Shown: positions 35,736 through 48,800 of the stretch, in pieces
Layout of the letters: each line of letters opens with the position of its first letter
How positions within the stretch are numbered: the first letter of the stretch is position 1
Origin: Globisporangium splendens
Taxonomy: Eukaryota; Oomycota; Peronosporomycetes; Pythiales; Pythiaceae
DNA: 64,000 nucleotides
Direction: 5' to 3'
NCBI GenBank assembly: GCA_006386115.1
Contig: VFIW01000053.1
Span: forward strand, 264,860-328,859
The notes under the pieces: model-generated
Databases searched by the model: none
What the model was told of the DNA's origin: nothing
Seen by the model: the letters and a program-made list of their open reading frames with translations, nothing else
Made by a program: the position numbers and the translations under genes

Positions 35736-37352
35736 TCAGCTGTAGTACACGTGCTTGGCGTAGGGATGGTACACGATCACGGCGACGAAGAACACAGCGA
35801 CACGGTCCAGTACCCCGCCGACGCGCGACTCGGGCGTCAGGTAGAACGCGGTCGTCGACACCTCAGCCACTTGCTTCATGTTGCTCAGCAGTGCACGCGA
35901 CCACTGGCCGAGAATGACAGCGAGCAGCAACACGATCGTCTCGACGGCATCCAACGACTGGTTGTGGCCCCATATCCTTGACAGCAGGATCATGATCCCT
36001 GCGAACACGACCGCGACAACGAACGCCTGTGCATCTTGGAGCGGCGCGATCGCGTGTCGAGCCTTCAGCACCGCGTCCACCGTCGTCGTAGCAGCAGCTG
36101 AACGAGTGGCAGTAGATCGACCTTTCGAACCCTTTGTGATCCCCCAGCAGCGACGACAGCACCGACAGATCTGTGGACACCTGGTCTTGACGACGCGCGT
36201 GAGCCAGTGGCCGATCTCGGACGCGAACACGACGAGGAAGAAGAGCGCGAGCTTGACGCGGAACTTGGCAGCACCCGGGTGGTCGACAAAGTCTGCGACC
36301 GCGACCATGGGACCGGCAAACATCACGAGACCGAGACTGTCAAACATCACGAGCAGCAGACTCTCCATCACGAACTTGCTCGTCACGATGCGCATGACGA
36401 TGATCGTGCACGCGCCGACGAGCAGGATGAACAGCGGGTCCACGAGGTCCGTGACCGCGATCGAGCCCACGTAGTACATCAGGAACGTGTTCATGCTGGA
36501 CGCCACGAAGCACATCTGGTAGACCACGGCGACGATCGTGTCGAGCTTCGAAGGCGCGAGACAGCCGAAAAACGCCGACAGGAACGCGCCGTTCACCGTC
36601 ACGGCCGTGAGCATGTGCCACCCAAAGGGTTTGTTCTTGGTCTCGTTGAACACCGGGTGCTCGATCCAGAACGCGAGCAAGAAGCACGCGCCAGCGACGC
36701 ACACGGCGATCGGAAACGCACACACGTACCACCTGCCGCCACAGAACCTTGCCGCGAGGTCGCCCACGGCGTACCGACTCGGTCGCATCTCGCGTAGCCG
36801 TCGTAACTGAAACGCTGTTATTGGGTTTGTATTGGTCGGGAGGCTGCTGTAGTCATCGTTCTCCCTGTCTTGTTCGTCGCTGTTATCATTCTCACCACCT
36901 GTATCACTGTTAAACTCGCCCTGTACTCGCGTATCATCCCCACCATCTTGTTCAATCTCCACCAGAACTCCTGTTTCTTCGTCGCCATTCTCCCATTCCT
37001 CGTTATACGGTGCCTCCAAAGAGAACAGCAGCTTCTTGCGCAGTCGGAACGCGAGCCAGCTCCACTCGAGAGCGCCGACCGCCAGCACCACGTTGCCCAG
37101 CAGCAACAGCAGGTACGCGTGCGACGTCTCCACGGCCGCGAGCACGAGCGCCGGCACGACGCCGAGCGTCAGCACCTGGAAGAGCGTGAGCGTGCACGAC
37201 GTGGGGCCGCAGAGCGCGTGGCCCGGCGGCAGAGGAGCGGCGGCGGGAGGCGGGAGGCTGTGAGGTGGGGGGCGGTGTGGAGAAGGCGCGTCGGCCGCCA
37301 CCGCGAGCGCCACGTGGGGCGGCGCCATCACCACCGACAGCGGCGGGTCCAT
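35736..37352 (-). CDS. multi-pass membrane protein, degenerate CDP-DAG synthase-like (A)
   Basis: Single exon, 538 residues; ATG at 37352. About ten hydrophobic helices, an N-terminal proline-rich tail and an acidic loop (residues about 115-170). The C-terminal part follows the order of phosphatidate cytidylyltransferases (CdsA): ADFVDHPGAAKFRVKLALFF, a loop where SPKKTxEG would sit, a helix, then SNMKQVAEVS and GGVLDRVAVFF in place of the signature S-x-x-K-R-x4-K-D...GHGG-x-x-D-R-x-D. The Lys-Asp pair, the GHGG histidine and the last Asp are missing, so enzyme activity is doubtful. A weaker view is a general multi-pass protein. It faces copy (B) at 38230 head to head across 877 bases, and 204 bases of it are duplicated at 34463. 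Confidence 0.5.
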   Translation of the reverse strand: MDPPLSVVMAPPHVALAVAADAPSPHRPPPHSLPPPAAAPLPPGHALCGPTSCTLTLFQVLTLGVVPALVLAAVETSHAYLLLLLGNVVLAVGALEWSWLAFRLRKKLLFSLEAPYNEEWENGDEETGVLVEIEQDGGDDTRVQGEFNSDTGGENDNSDEQDRENDDYSSLPTNTNPITAFQLRRLREMRPSRYAVGDLAARFCGGRWYVCAFPIAVCVAGACFLLAFWIEHPVFNETKNKPFGWHMLTAVTVNGAFLSAFFGCLAPSKLDTIVAVVYQMCFVASSMNTFLMYYVGSIAVTDLVDPLFILLVGACTIIVMRIVTSKFVMESLLLVMFDSLGLVMFAGPMVAVADFVDHPGAAKFRVKLALFFLVVFASEIGHWLTRVVKTRCPQICRCCRRCWGITKGSKGRSTATRSAAATTTVDAVLKARHAIAPLQDAQAFVVAVVFAGIMILLSRIWGHNQSLDAVETIVLLLAVILGQWSRALLSNMKQVAEVSTTAFYLTPESRVGGVLDRVAVFFVAVIVYHPYAKHVYYS

Positions 37353-38229
37353 GCTGGCATTTACTACGCGGTCTGCAGTGTTGCGGAATGTCGGCGCTGG
37401 ACTGACTGTTCTGACAGGGAAGGAAAAAAATACGTAAACTACCGCTTGAATGTACGCAATTAATTATTAATTTCCGGTTCGATGGGAAGTTATTTACGGA
37501 CTGTAATTTATGCGTTTACTTTTCATTGTTTCTGTACTGTATTTGGTCGGCTGTGGGGATGGGATGGGAGGGACCAGTCAAAAACTAACCACCAAGACCG
37601 CGAGTATTACGACAAATCGCGACTTTCAGCCAATCAGAAGGAGTTATGTCAGAAAACAAATGGGGTTTTGCTGGAGTGGGGGTTTCACATGCTCACATAA
37701 ATTCAGGAGTTTGCGACTGCCACCTGCTATTAGACAAGTGATAGATATAAAAATAAACCACGTGTGTGTGTGCGAGCGCACATGCATAAAGAAAGTCGAA
37801 AAGGCGTTGCGCATACGCGTATGAGTCGTGATGCGAGAGACTTCAGGAGAACAACAGCGCGCAATTATTTCTGTTTAAAAAACTACAGAGCGCACAATTA
37901 TTTCGTACTTTTTGCAAAGAGCCGTTTACTCTTCCTCTTTTTTTTACGCCACGCGGACCAACGCGCGTAATTACGTGCTTGCAGTTTAGCAGCTGTCGCA
38001 TCCTTCTTTTATGTGTGTGACTTTCCTTTCGCCACTTGTAAGCATTCGGATTGGCTCAAATATCCGCATTTTCACCAATCAGAGCGATTATTGCGTCTTC
38101 CCTCTCCCCCCTTTCCCCTCCTGTTTGTTTGTATACTTTTTTAATCTCTGTCGATTAAAAAGAAAGCTGGACGCCGCCCATTAACGTTAATTGCCAGGAG
38201 CCAGAAGCACACGCTCCGAATTCGCGAAC
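37353..38229. promoter_or_regulatory. shared upstream region of the two CDS-like genes
   Basis: Between the divergent starts lie 877 bases without a coding frame I can support, richer in A and T than the genes. It must hold both promoters. No clear TATA or initiator element could be assigned by eye. Confidence 0.4.
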
Positions 38230-39537
38230 ATGCTGGGGCGCGGAGACACCGCGTCCTGCCAGTCGCAGCCGAGCGTGCGGCGGAAGCGGCCGCTGTTCCT
38301 GACGCGCGTGGCGCGCAACGCGGGCGCGCTGGCGGCGCTGCTGCTGGCGCCGGCGCTCGTGGTCGTGCTGCTGCAGGCGTCCTGCGCGTACGCGGTACTG
38401 TATCTTTGCCAGGCGGTCGTCGCGTTTGGCGGTTTGGAGCTGAGCTGGTGGCACTTCCGGATCCGCAGGCGGCTGCTGATCCCGTTCACGTACGAGCACG
38501 AGAACCTCAGTCGCGACGAGTACGACGCCGTCGTGCTCGACCAAGTAAACCCCAGCACGTGCGCGGTCGCGCCGCTCGCGGCCAAGTTTTTCTGTGGAAG
38601 GAATTGGCTCGCGGCGTGGTGTATGAGCGTCGTTGTGGCCAGTAGTGTGGTAGCCATCGTGTGGGCGTGTCAAGGCGCGATCGTGAACGTGGAGAAATCG
38701 ACGATCGGGTGGCGCATAGTGCTGAGCTGCTCGGCGCTGGCCGCGCTCTCGTGCTCATTCTGCGCGTGCTTCGCGCCGACGCCGCGCGACGGCTTCGTGA
38801 TCGTTATGTACCAGACGTGCTTCACGGTGTCGAGTCTCAACACTTTTCTCGCGCACTCGGACGATCTCGTGAACGACCCAGAGCTCCTCGACTCCCTGTA
38901 CGTCGTGCTTGTGGGGGCATGTGTGACCGTCGTGTGGCGCATCGTGGCCAGCAAGGACGTGCTCGAGACGCTGCTCACGATCACTCTCGACATGTTTGGG
39001 CTCGTGTACCTGATCTCGCCGATGATGGAGATGGCGGACTTCGTTGACCATCCGCTCGCGCACAAGTACCGCGACAAGATCGCGACGTTCTGGCTCGTGA
39101 TTTCGGCCGCTGAAGTCGGCCATTTCCTGTTCAAGAAAATAAAAACGCGGTTCCCAAGCATGTTCCAGAAGTGCCACCATCCACTGGCCAAGTCCGTCTC
39201 GACCACGTACGACCTGGAAGACCTAGTCGTATCCACGTGCTTTGGCGTTGCTGGGGCCGTCGTCGCGATCATCGCGTTCCCGGAGCATTCGTTCGACGTC
39301 TGGGAGCTCGTGATTTTGACTACGGGCGTCATTCTTTCCCAGATCAGCCGTTTGGCCATCGACACGTTCAAGGCGATCGCCAGAGTCACACCAGCGCATG
39401 ACGTCAAGTGGTCATTATGGAACAACGGCGTCATGACGCTCGCGGGTCCATATCTCGTCGGCGCCATTCTCTTCCACCCATATATCAAGTCATTATTCAC
39501 GGAAACCTCGGATGTAAAGCAACACATATTTAACTAA
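38230..39537 (+). CDS. multi-pass membrane protein, degenerate CDP-DAG synthase-like (B)
   Basis: Single exon, 435 residues; ATG at 38230. It is a paralogue of the 35736-37352 protein: both have FVDHPxAxKFRxK- or KYRDKIA-type blocks, SEIGH or AEVGHFLFKKIKTRFP, and a shared final YHPYAK/FHPYIK. About nine membrane helices are visible. The region where CdsA proteins carry their catalytic signature reads DTFKAIARVTPAHDVKWSLW then NNGVMTLAGP, so the metal-binding Asp is missing here as well. It keeps TTYDLEDLVVSTCFGV at the place of the SPKKTxEGxxGG loop. Inferred: a lipid-transferase fold used for something other than CDP-DAG synthesis, or a strongly diverged enzyme. Confidence 0.5.
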   Translation: MLGRGDTASCQSQPSVRRKRPLFLTRVARNAGALAALLLAPALVVVLLQASCAYAVLYLCQAVVAFGGLELSWWHFRIRRRLLIPFTYEHENLSRDEYDAVVLDQVNPSTCAVAPLAAKFFCGRNWLAAWCMSVVVASSVVAIVWACQGAIVNVEKSTIGWRIVLSCSALAALSCSFCACFAPTPRDGFVIVMYQTCFTVSSLNTFLAHSDDLVNDPELLDSLYVVLVGACVTVVWRIVASKDVLETLLTITLDMFGLVYLISPMMEMADFVDHPLAHKYRDKIATFWLVISAAEVGHFLFKKIKTRFPSMFQKCHHPLAKSVSTTYDLEDLVVSTCFGVAGAVVAIIAFPEHSFDVWELVILTTGVILSQISRLAIDTFKAIARVTPAHDVKWSLWNNGVMTLAGPYLVGAILFHPYIKSLFTETSDVKQHIFN

Positions 39538-39794
39538 TTAGTTCCGGCGTCAGTAGCTTCAGGTGGGAACGTTTTCCCATCGTAGCTTGGAGCAGCTCAT
39601 CAAACTTATTTATTTGGAATCCCTTGGGGGGAATACAAAATGCTGCAGTTGACCGTGTTTGTCACATTACCACTCGCGGGGTAAGATTTCAGCATTTTCT
39701 TTCTATGGTTTTTATTACTTTTGTTCCGCGTAGAAAAAAATGAAGGAGAGTAGCACGACCGCCGCAAATCGTAATCACACTCCAGCCCTGCAGC

Positions 39795-41398
<1,604 letters not shown>

Positions 41399-41909
41399 CG
41401 TGCCTCTTGTTGTTGTTGGATGACACTGTGGATTTCGGTTTTATGGAGTCGCATGATGCCACTAATAGAAACCACAGTGCCATGTCACTAAACCAAATCG
41501 AATAACTGGTCAATCAACCGGTTTTCGACCGATTAGTCGAACAGGGTAAGGGTTCACACAGCAATCAAAGCACTGCAGTACGAGAAACCATTTGAACCGG
41601 TTAACCGAATATTCGAAGCTTTCGTAATCAAGATGGCATCCCCTAATAGAGACAAAGGGCGGTCTGTCCGACCACGCTGAGATATTGATCTGCTGCATGC
41701 GTCACCAACTCCTTTTCATCCAACCAAATCGCGCCATCTTGCCTACCTCCTTCAAACACGCGCTATGGTTGGCTGATTCTTTTCGACCAATGGAACGAAG
41801 CGTTCTGAGGAGGGAATATGTTGTGCCAACCACTGCGCACACGCTGCCGACGAAACGTGTCATTCCTGAATCCACTCCCCAAGTGTCAAAAAGAAGCAAC
41901 AAGATCAAG

Positions 41910-42330
41910 ATGGTATCCGCTCAAGAAGTCGTCGAAGCCAAGATCGCCGCCACGCCAGTGGTGGTGTACTCGAAGAGCTACTGCCCGTACTGCTCCAAGA
42001 CCAAGGCGCTGCTCAATGAGCTCGGCGCGTCCTTCGAGGTCGTCGAATTGGACCAAATCAACGACGGTGACGACCAGCAGAGCGCGTTGGAAGCCATCAC
42101 TGGTGCGTGCCGTTCGCTTCCTATATGCGTATTTGATGGCGTTGTATTCGTGTATATGGTGTGTTTGTACTGACTTTGTGTGTTGATAATGTTGGAAACG
42201 TATTTTAGGCCAACGCACGGTGCCAAACACCTTCATCGGTGGCAAGTCCGTCGGCGGCAACTCGGACATCCAGAAGCTCCACAAGAGCAGCCAGTTGGTG
42301 GACAAGTTGAAGGCGGTCAGCGCGTTGTAA
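41910..42330 (+). CDS. dithiol glutaredoxin
   Basis: Exons 41910..42102 and 42209..42330, 104 residues. It begins [12 protein letters not shown], has the active site [16 protein letters not shown] (CPYC), the cis-proline motif [18 protein letters not shown] that binds glutathione, and a final helix. This is the standard CPYC class I fold, which reduces mixed disulfides with glutathione, most likely in the cytosol. The frame is open further upstream with ATGs at 41790 and 41697, which could give a longer, possibly targeted form, but the homologous start is 41910. A degenerate paralogue lies at 21376-21879 on the other strand. Confidence 0.92.
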
Positions 42331-42753
42331 ATAAACGCACGTCGCGCTACTAAGAAACCCGTAGTGAGAGAGAGAGAGAGCATGAGCACAACGATACACA
42401 ACTACAAAGCCCAGCTCGTCCTCGTTTGAAGACGATGGCCGTCTCCTGCTACTATCGCGCAGCAAGGGGAATACTTTCGTCCATGATTAAATAAAGTATT
42501 GCATTCGGAAAAAAGTAATCACATGTCTTACCACCGTGTTCGAAGATCATAAATCTCCATGATCGCTGACAAGTCTGCATGCACTTGGGCGATTTTAGAA
42601 GGACGGCATGTCCATACCGGCTTTAACAAGACACCTGCCTATATGTTGTAATTTATCGTATCTCTTCAAACACACATTTCTATGCATTTTTCCTGTGCAG
42701 AGGGGTCACAGTACCTACCGCTTGTCGATGTCCTCCTCCATTTCCAAAAAGAC

Positions 42754-43520
42754 ATGCGCGCCGCCATCGCTCGTCGCGCCATTGCTGCCGCCTCGCGCGT
42801 CCGCTGCGTGCGCCACTTGTCCGCGCAGGACGCGAGTAAGCCACTCACTCCCGGAGCGCTGGGCGTGCGCGCGTGCGTGCTGGCGATCCTGGAGCAGCAC
42901 AAGACGCTTCTGCGCGGGCTCGACGACGCCGTGTACACGTTCCCGAGTCCTCTGTTGCAGGCGAGCATCGGGCAGCACACGCGCCATTCGCTGGATCATC
43001 TGCGGAAACCGCTTGAAGCCACATGCGACGACAAGGCATCACGCCAGCAGCTGAATGACGACGACGGTCGCAGCGTCATCCGGTACGACTTGCGGGAGCG
43101 CCACACGGTGATTGAGAGTGACCGCCACGCCGCGATCGAGCAAATCGAAGGGCTACAGCACAGGATCGAAGCCATTGGTGCGTGCTGCCGCACATATGAG
43201 TGGTGTATATGCAAGTGAACTTGTTAGATAACTGGAATTTGCGCGTTGTTTTAGATGCTCCGTTGCTGGATCAACGACTCGACGCGGTGTTTATGCTCTC
43301 GGCGGACGGCCAGGAGTTTGCGTTCGACTCGACGCTGAGCCGTGAACTGGCGTTCGCGGTGCACCACTGCATCCACCACAACGCGCTCACAAAAGTGCTG
43401 CTGCGTCACCATTTCCCGAACGTGGAGGTGCCCGAGAACTTTGGCATGGCGCCGTCCACGGCCAACTTCAACACCCTTCATCCAGAAGCAGCAGCTGAAC
43501 ACAGTTCCACGCAGCAGTGA
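42754..43520 (+). CDS. DinB-like (DinB/YfiT fold) protein, probably mitochondrial
   Basis: Exons 42754..43177 and 43255..43520, 229 residues. The first 25 residues (RAAIARRAIAAASRVR...RHLSAQ) look like a mitochondrial presequence. The body fits the four-helix DinB fold: IGQHTRHSLDHL with the first metal-ligand histidine, YDLRERHTVIESDRHAAIEQ, and AVHHCIHHNALTKVLLRHH with the paired histidines, then VPENFGMAPSTANF. DinB-like proteins of bacteria and some protists bind a metal and often act on thiols; the substrate here is unknown. A bacterial origin through ancient transfer or endosymbiosis is possible but not shown. Confidence 0.7.
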
Positions 43521-44345
43521 AAAACGAACAGCAAGGAGAAGACGGGCTTTGGTTCAAGGAGAAAGAAAAAGAGCACGTGACGCTGTAAGTGTCGATTGGG
43601 ATGAAGCTCATGGATAAGGATGTATAATTCGATCACCTCTTGAGGCTTATGCGCTCCCTGTGCCTGTTCGCTTGCTGAAAGACAATTGCCAGTTCTAGCA
43701 CAGCCACGTTGATGGGTGTACTCACCACCGAGATTCCCCGTGCTGCGAGCGTTCCACTGTCTCCAAATTCGGACGCGTTGTTCATCGTCTGCTCGCGAGT
43801 TTAGTGTTCAGCTCGGAAGTCTCATTCGTTGAAGTGCAAGGGATACTCCAGAAAGTTGCAATCGATCACGAAGTCGCTCGAATCGTTCTGGTTGGTCGCC
43901 GTGTGCATTTCTCTCAGGTGGTGCTCTCACATATCAGGATCGAGTGCAACTTTGGGTGACTCACAGACGCCCGCTCCAAATGACGAACCTGCTGAAAGGG
44001 ACATTTGATTCCAAGTTGGTAGGCTTCTCACTCGCTTGCACACACGCTGCATTACACAGAATACGCATGTCGGGATCGAGACATCAAAGGCTATGCGCTG
44101 CTTCCATCGCATGAATTCAGATGGGTTCCTTTTGGTGGCGGTGCTACGAAGGAGTCGAACAGATTAACTTCGAGAGACTATCACAAATATTACATTAAAA
44201 GGATGTTTCACAGTTGTGTTTTGCCAAAGGTTCTATATTATATTAGGAGATCCATAAATTTGTTCTCTGCATTTGTTTCGCTAGCATCGAAAAGGAGCCC
44301 ACCAATCGAACAGCAAGAAAAGGACGGAAGGCACAACTCAACACC
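43521..44345. other. intergenic, nothing recognised
   Basis: About 825 bases with only short, unconvincing frames on both strands. It should hold the 3-prime UTR of the DinB-like gene and the promoter of the SUGP1-like gene. Confidence 0.5.
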
Positions 44346-45843
44346 ATGCGCGGCACGAATAAAGTGCCTCCTCCGCCTCCGTTGCCGTCCTCTGCAGCAC
44401 CGCTACCTGTGCCTGCGAACGCATTCGCGAACGATGGCAACTTCATGGCGCAGTTCCTGGCCGCGAACCCGCCAGCGTCCGCGTCTTCCAGTGAGGCGAA
44501 TGGCGACGGCGACAGCAACAAAGACGCCACCACCGATGTGGTCGTGGCTGCCGCGGAGCAGGACGACCACGTGAAGCAGAGCGTCGCGAAGAACGATGGC
44601 AGCTTCATGGCGACGTTCCTCGCGCTGCAGCACAAGGAGGAGCGGCGCCAGCAGCGCGAGAAGGAGCAGCAGTTGAGAGCCGACAAGGACGCAGTCGCCA
44701 CGCAAAAGGTATCTTTTTCTTCTTCTAGATGTTTGTATGGTATTTCGCCCCTTACCACGAGAGAAATGGCGCTTGCGTGCAAAGACTGTGTCTGGAAGCA
44801 GCGATGCGAAGCCCAAGCAAACGCAACAACAGAAGACCGATGCGACAGCGAATGCTGGGACCATCGAGCAGCCCTCTACCAAGAAGAAGCGAAGCCGATG
44901 GGATGCTGGACCAGCTACTTCCCCTGCACGGGCCGCGAAAAGCGCGAAACATTTCGATGAAGAAGCAAAAGCAGCGGCATTGCTGGCCGATGATGGCGAC
45001 CTCGACGACGCGCGTGAAGCGAGTATCCGCGCCAAGCAGCAGAAACACTTGCAGGAGCTGCGCTTTCTGGAGCAGCGCATTCGCGGGTTCCACCAGCAGT
45101 CGCAGCTTTCGAAATCGGCACCGAGTAGCAAAGAGCATGAGCTCGCGATGCTCTCGGAAGAGCGACGACAGGAGTACGAGCGCCTGGTGCAACTGCTCGA
45201 AGCTGAGAAGGCGTACAAGGATTCCCTTGAGGATGCCGAGCTGGGAACCATTCGAGACGGGACGCTGGAGCACCGCCGGCGCGCGCGTGAGATGCTGGAG
45301 ACGCTGCAAACCGCAGACGCGCTGACCACGCGTGCCGAGGGAAAGCACCACCTCGGCGATTTCTTGCCTCAGACAGAGGTACGACTTCATGAGCATGAGC
45401 GTGTCAGGGGTGAACTTCGCTTTGCTTAGTCCTTTCGTATTTTTCTTTTCGGTCATAGCTCGACAAATTTATGAAGGAGGCGCAAGCATTGACGAGCAAA
45501 AACAGACTTGGGTTAGAAAGCAACGCACAGTTGACAGACCAGCAGCAAACTGGTGGTTCAAACAGGACCGCAGCCGCCGCCAGCGCATCGAGTAGCACTT
45601 CTGCTGCATCTCGCGGCCTCGGCCATGAATCCACAGGTCAGCTTCAAGAGGACGATGACGAGTTTGATCAGTACAGGAAGCGCATGATGCTCGCGTACCG
45701 CTTTCGCCCAAATCCGCTGGCAAGTCTCTTTAGATTCATCCCAAGTGCCATGCTGACTTCTCTTGTTAACCGAGCGCTCACTTTCATCGCTTGTTCCCTT
45801 TGTTCGATGTGTACAGAATAATCCGAGACGGCCATATACTTGA
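44346..45843 (+). CDS. SUGP1-like splicing protein without SURP or G-patch
   Basis: Four exons: 44346..44708, 44785..45378 (or starting at 44764), 45459..45719 and 45817..45843; about 414 residues. The last 20 residues, [16 protein letters not shown] plus NNPRRPYT from the tiny final exon, are nearly the signature C-terminus of SUGP1/SF4-type splicing factors. Upstream are a proline-rich start with two DGxFMAxFLA-type repeats, a KKKRSRWD motif (a ULM-like RW sequence able to bind U2AF-homology domains) and long charged helices. No SURP or G-patch domain is visible, so this is a SUGP1-tail protein rather than full SUGP1. The last intron begins with GC (GCAAGT at 45720) and ends CAG, a GC-AG intron; the conserved NNPRRPY tail proves the join. 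Confidence 0.75.
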
Positions 45844-45858
45844 CCTGAGAACACTTAC

Positions 45859-48800
45859 TTATGCCCTGCGCGGTCGTTGATGTGTGGTTCTCGGCGGCAC
45901 TGGTCTTTGCGGACGCACTTCTTCGTCTTTCGCTGGCGACGACATGGACTGCTGCTGTGGGAGCAATGCTGGAGATGCCGTGGGGGAAGTGGTAGTAGTA
46001 GCATTGCTACCCGTTGAACTTTGTACCTTTTTCTGCAATCGCTGCTGTTTGATCCGGACTTGGTCTGCGAAATGGTGCGCTCGTGTGTGATCCCATTGTA
46101 GTAAGTAATACGCCTTCCATGCGATGTCTAACTCGTCTTTCTCGAGCTCTTCGTCCAATGGAGACATTCTGGACTCCTCGTTTGTTCTGGCTATGTCTTT
46201 CTCGGATGTAGACGATGGAACATGCCCAGTCGCTGCTCCATTGCACCGTGCACTTCGATCCACGAGCGCACGATTGTCGTCACGGCGATATCCATTGGCA
46301 GTACCAGCGCTTCCACGAGCTGACCATTCGGAACGTTCAATGCTGCTCCTCCTACAGCCGCAGACGGATTGTACGACCCAGGGGTAAGCGGTGTCAACAG
46401 CGAGACTGTCGCAAGAGTCGATTTCTCTAACAGAAACTGGAAACGCTCTTCCAGCATCGGTGCCACGATATTCGTAGCTGATGGGAATGATACGACATGC
46501 AGCATGAGCGCCTTGACGGATTCGAGCAGCACGAATGAAACAAAATTGCAGGATGATGTCGAGGAAGTTGAAGAAACTCCACGCCTTGTCGATGCTGCAG
46601 CCCCTGTTGTCGATTGTGGGCTTTGGTGGTTTGGGAGTCCCCAGCCTGCTATTTCTTCGGATGCCAAGGTCCAGACATCGAGCGAAAAACCGGCATTCTG
46701 GATCAGTTTCTTTGAGATCGAGACATGCAAAAGCACTCGCTGGCAATAGAAGAGAACAGGAAAGACTCAAGATGGGAGTATTTTCCGTTTACCGTCCTCC
46801 TTGTTCTGCAGATTGTAGAGCTTGGACAGCAACGCGAATAGGTAAATCGTTTCCGTCGCAACCGTTGAACTCTGTGCACTGAAGATCGGTCCGGAAGGAA
46901 CACTTGGTGCTGACCCTGCTGCTGCTGACGATGAATTTGATAACAAAAGCTGGATGCTCGCGAAAAATCGGACAAACTCGCGCTCGCATTCATAGATATC
47001 TCCACGTTCTGCGTCGAAAATGCTCGCATAAATAAACTCCACGAACTCTTCACAAGTCCATACGCTCGGCAGTCTTGAAGATGAAATTGCGTCCATCGCA
47101 CTACTCAGCGATACCGGAAGCATTTCTGTTGATGCCGAACTGGTAGACACGGACGAAGAAGAACTGATCGCGTAGACACTGTCGAGCGCCTTTCGGTACA
47201 CCCAGTGGATTTTCTCCACGACCTCGTCCATTGATAGTAACGTCGCAATGGATCGTGGCAAGTGGGCTGGAAAGGCATCGCCTCCTTCCAGTACTGGTAA
47301 CAAGAGCAAGTCTCTGATGTGCCTTGGGAGCTTCATGACGGCCTTGTTGAGTCGGATCTGGACTTGATTTGATACTCCTCCGAGTGCCTCTTTGTCTCGG
47401 AATGTGGCACTACCCCGCCTTCGACCACTTCCGAGAGGAACTATCACGCTTTCGTGATGAGCCTCGATGTCAACGCGGAGTTTCGTCGTCGATCCGACAG
47501 GCAGAAACGAAGACGATGAGGAAAAGATGGTCGCAGCAATTGTACAGTACGATAATGAGCGAAGAAAACTATGCCCATTTCCTTCCCCCACAGCAGGGAA
47601 CTGCGTCCCGAGACTTCGGTGTTGCGGTCGAGACCACCTCAGTTTGCGTTGCCGCGCCGATGATTTAGGTTTTGAGCTTGATGCTGCGCTCTCTCTCGTG
47701 TGATTTGGGATACTCGTAGCCCCGGTTTCTGCATACAGCACCTCAATAGCTCGCAATGCGTCGTTGATTTCGCGTAACGTGTGCAACTCGCTTAACGATA
47801 TTTTCTCCATCGGGTTGATCATCGCGTTAGGCGAGAACACACTCGAAGAGAGCCCAGTTTCGTGATCGAAATGGGAACCTTGATGGTCTCCACCGATGCT
47901 TTGTGCATCGACCTGATCGCTGGAATGATTGATGGCTGTCGAGTTCATGACATCGCGAACACCGCGCCGCTCGTGAAGATGCATGTAGCTTCGGCAAAGC
48001 AACGCCAAGTGCGCAATGTAGACAACCTGGAAGCGCAGGCGGAAGTGGAACGCAGCAAAACCAGGCGCGAGCCGCTGATAATCGTTCAGTTGAGAAGGGA
48101 AATCGCTCTTGTTTGCTTCATCGTCGCGGTTCACGAGTGCTATGACGTCTGCACCTTCATCGTCACTCTCGTCCTGAAGATCTCTTGGATTCTGAAGCCA
48201 CGTCGGGATATTCACACAATCTTGAAGGTGCGCGATGCAGTTCACAATGAGCGATTTACAGTAGCCATGCCACTGCTCCTCGCGCTCCAGGTACAGAAAC
48301 TCTTTCTTCTCGAGGTTGCACATGCTCAACGAACGCATGTTTTGCGTTTGCAGTCGCTGAATCTCGTCTTCGATCTCTTGAATGCTTTGCTGCAACGACA
48401 TTTTCGACTGCTTCAACATGCACAATTGTTGCTGCGCGTGCCTTTGGCTCTTCGTAATGGTGGAAAACATACCCTCACGCAACGCAACGGTGTCTTCACA
48501 CAGCAATTTCCATGCAAATTCCGCGAGCTCCAACGAGAAGACACTGACTCGACGGATCGATTCATGGAGACACAGCACCACCAGCGAAAAATACTTGGTG
48601 AGCTCCACTTTGTGCTGATGCTGTTTCTCGTCGCCTTTACTTCCGCCTGATGTATGCCCACTTCGAGCCGCAATCAGTGCAGAGACAAGAACCAATTGAC
48701 TTTGCCCTGGTGTAGATTGGGCGTTGAGCAACGAGGGTGCGACACTGTTGTACAACGAGGAGCACGGAAAAAACTCGTGACGCGCGAGCTGTTTCTTAAA

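Noticed and set aside
45859..46770. Single long frame through 46190-46770 as coding sequence
   Set aside because: In that stretch another frame (46735-46247) has the better composition and joins in phase at both ends; the long frame is coding only below 46190.
47862..48650. 262-residue plus-strand open frame
   Set aside because: It lies wholly inside the 3-kb first exon of the 1287-residue minus-strand gene, has no recognisable motif and reads as an antisense shadow.
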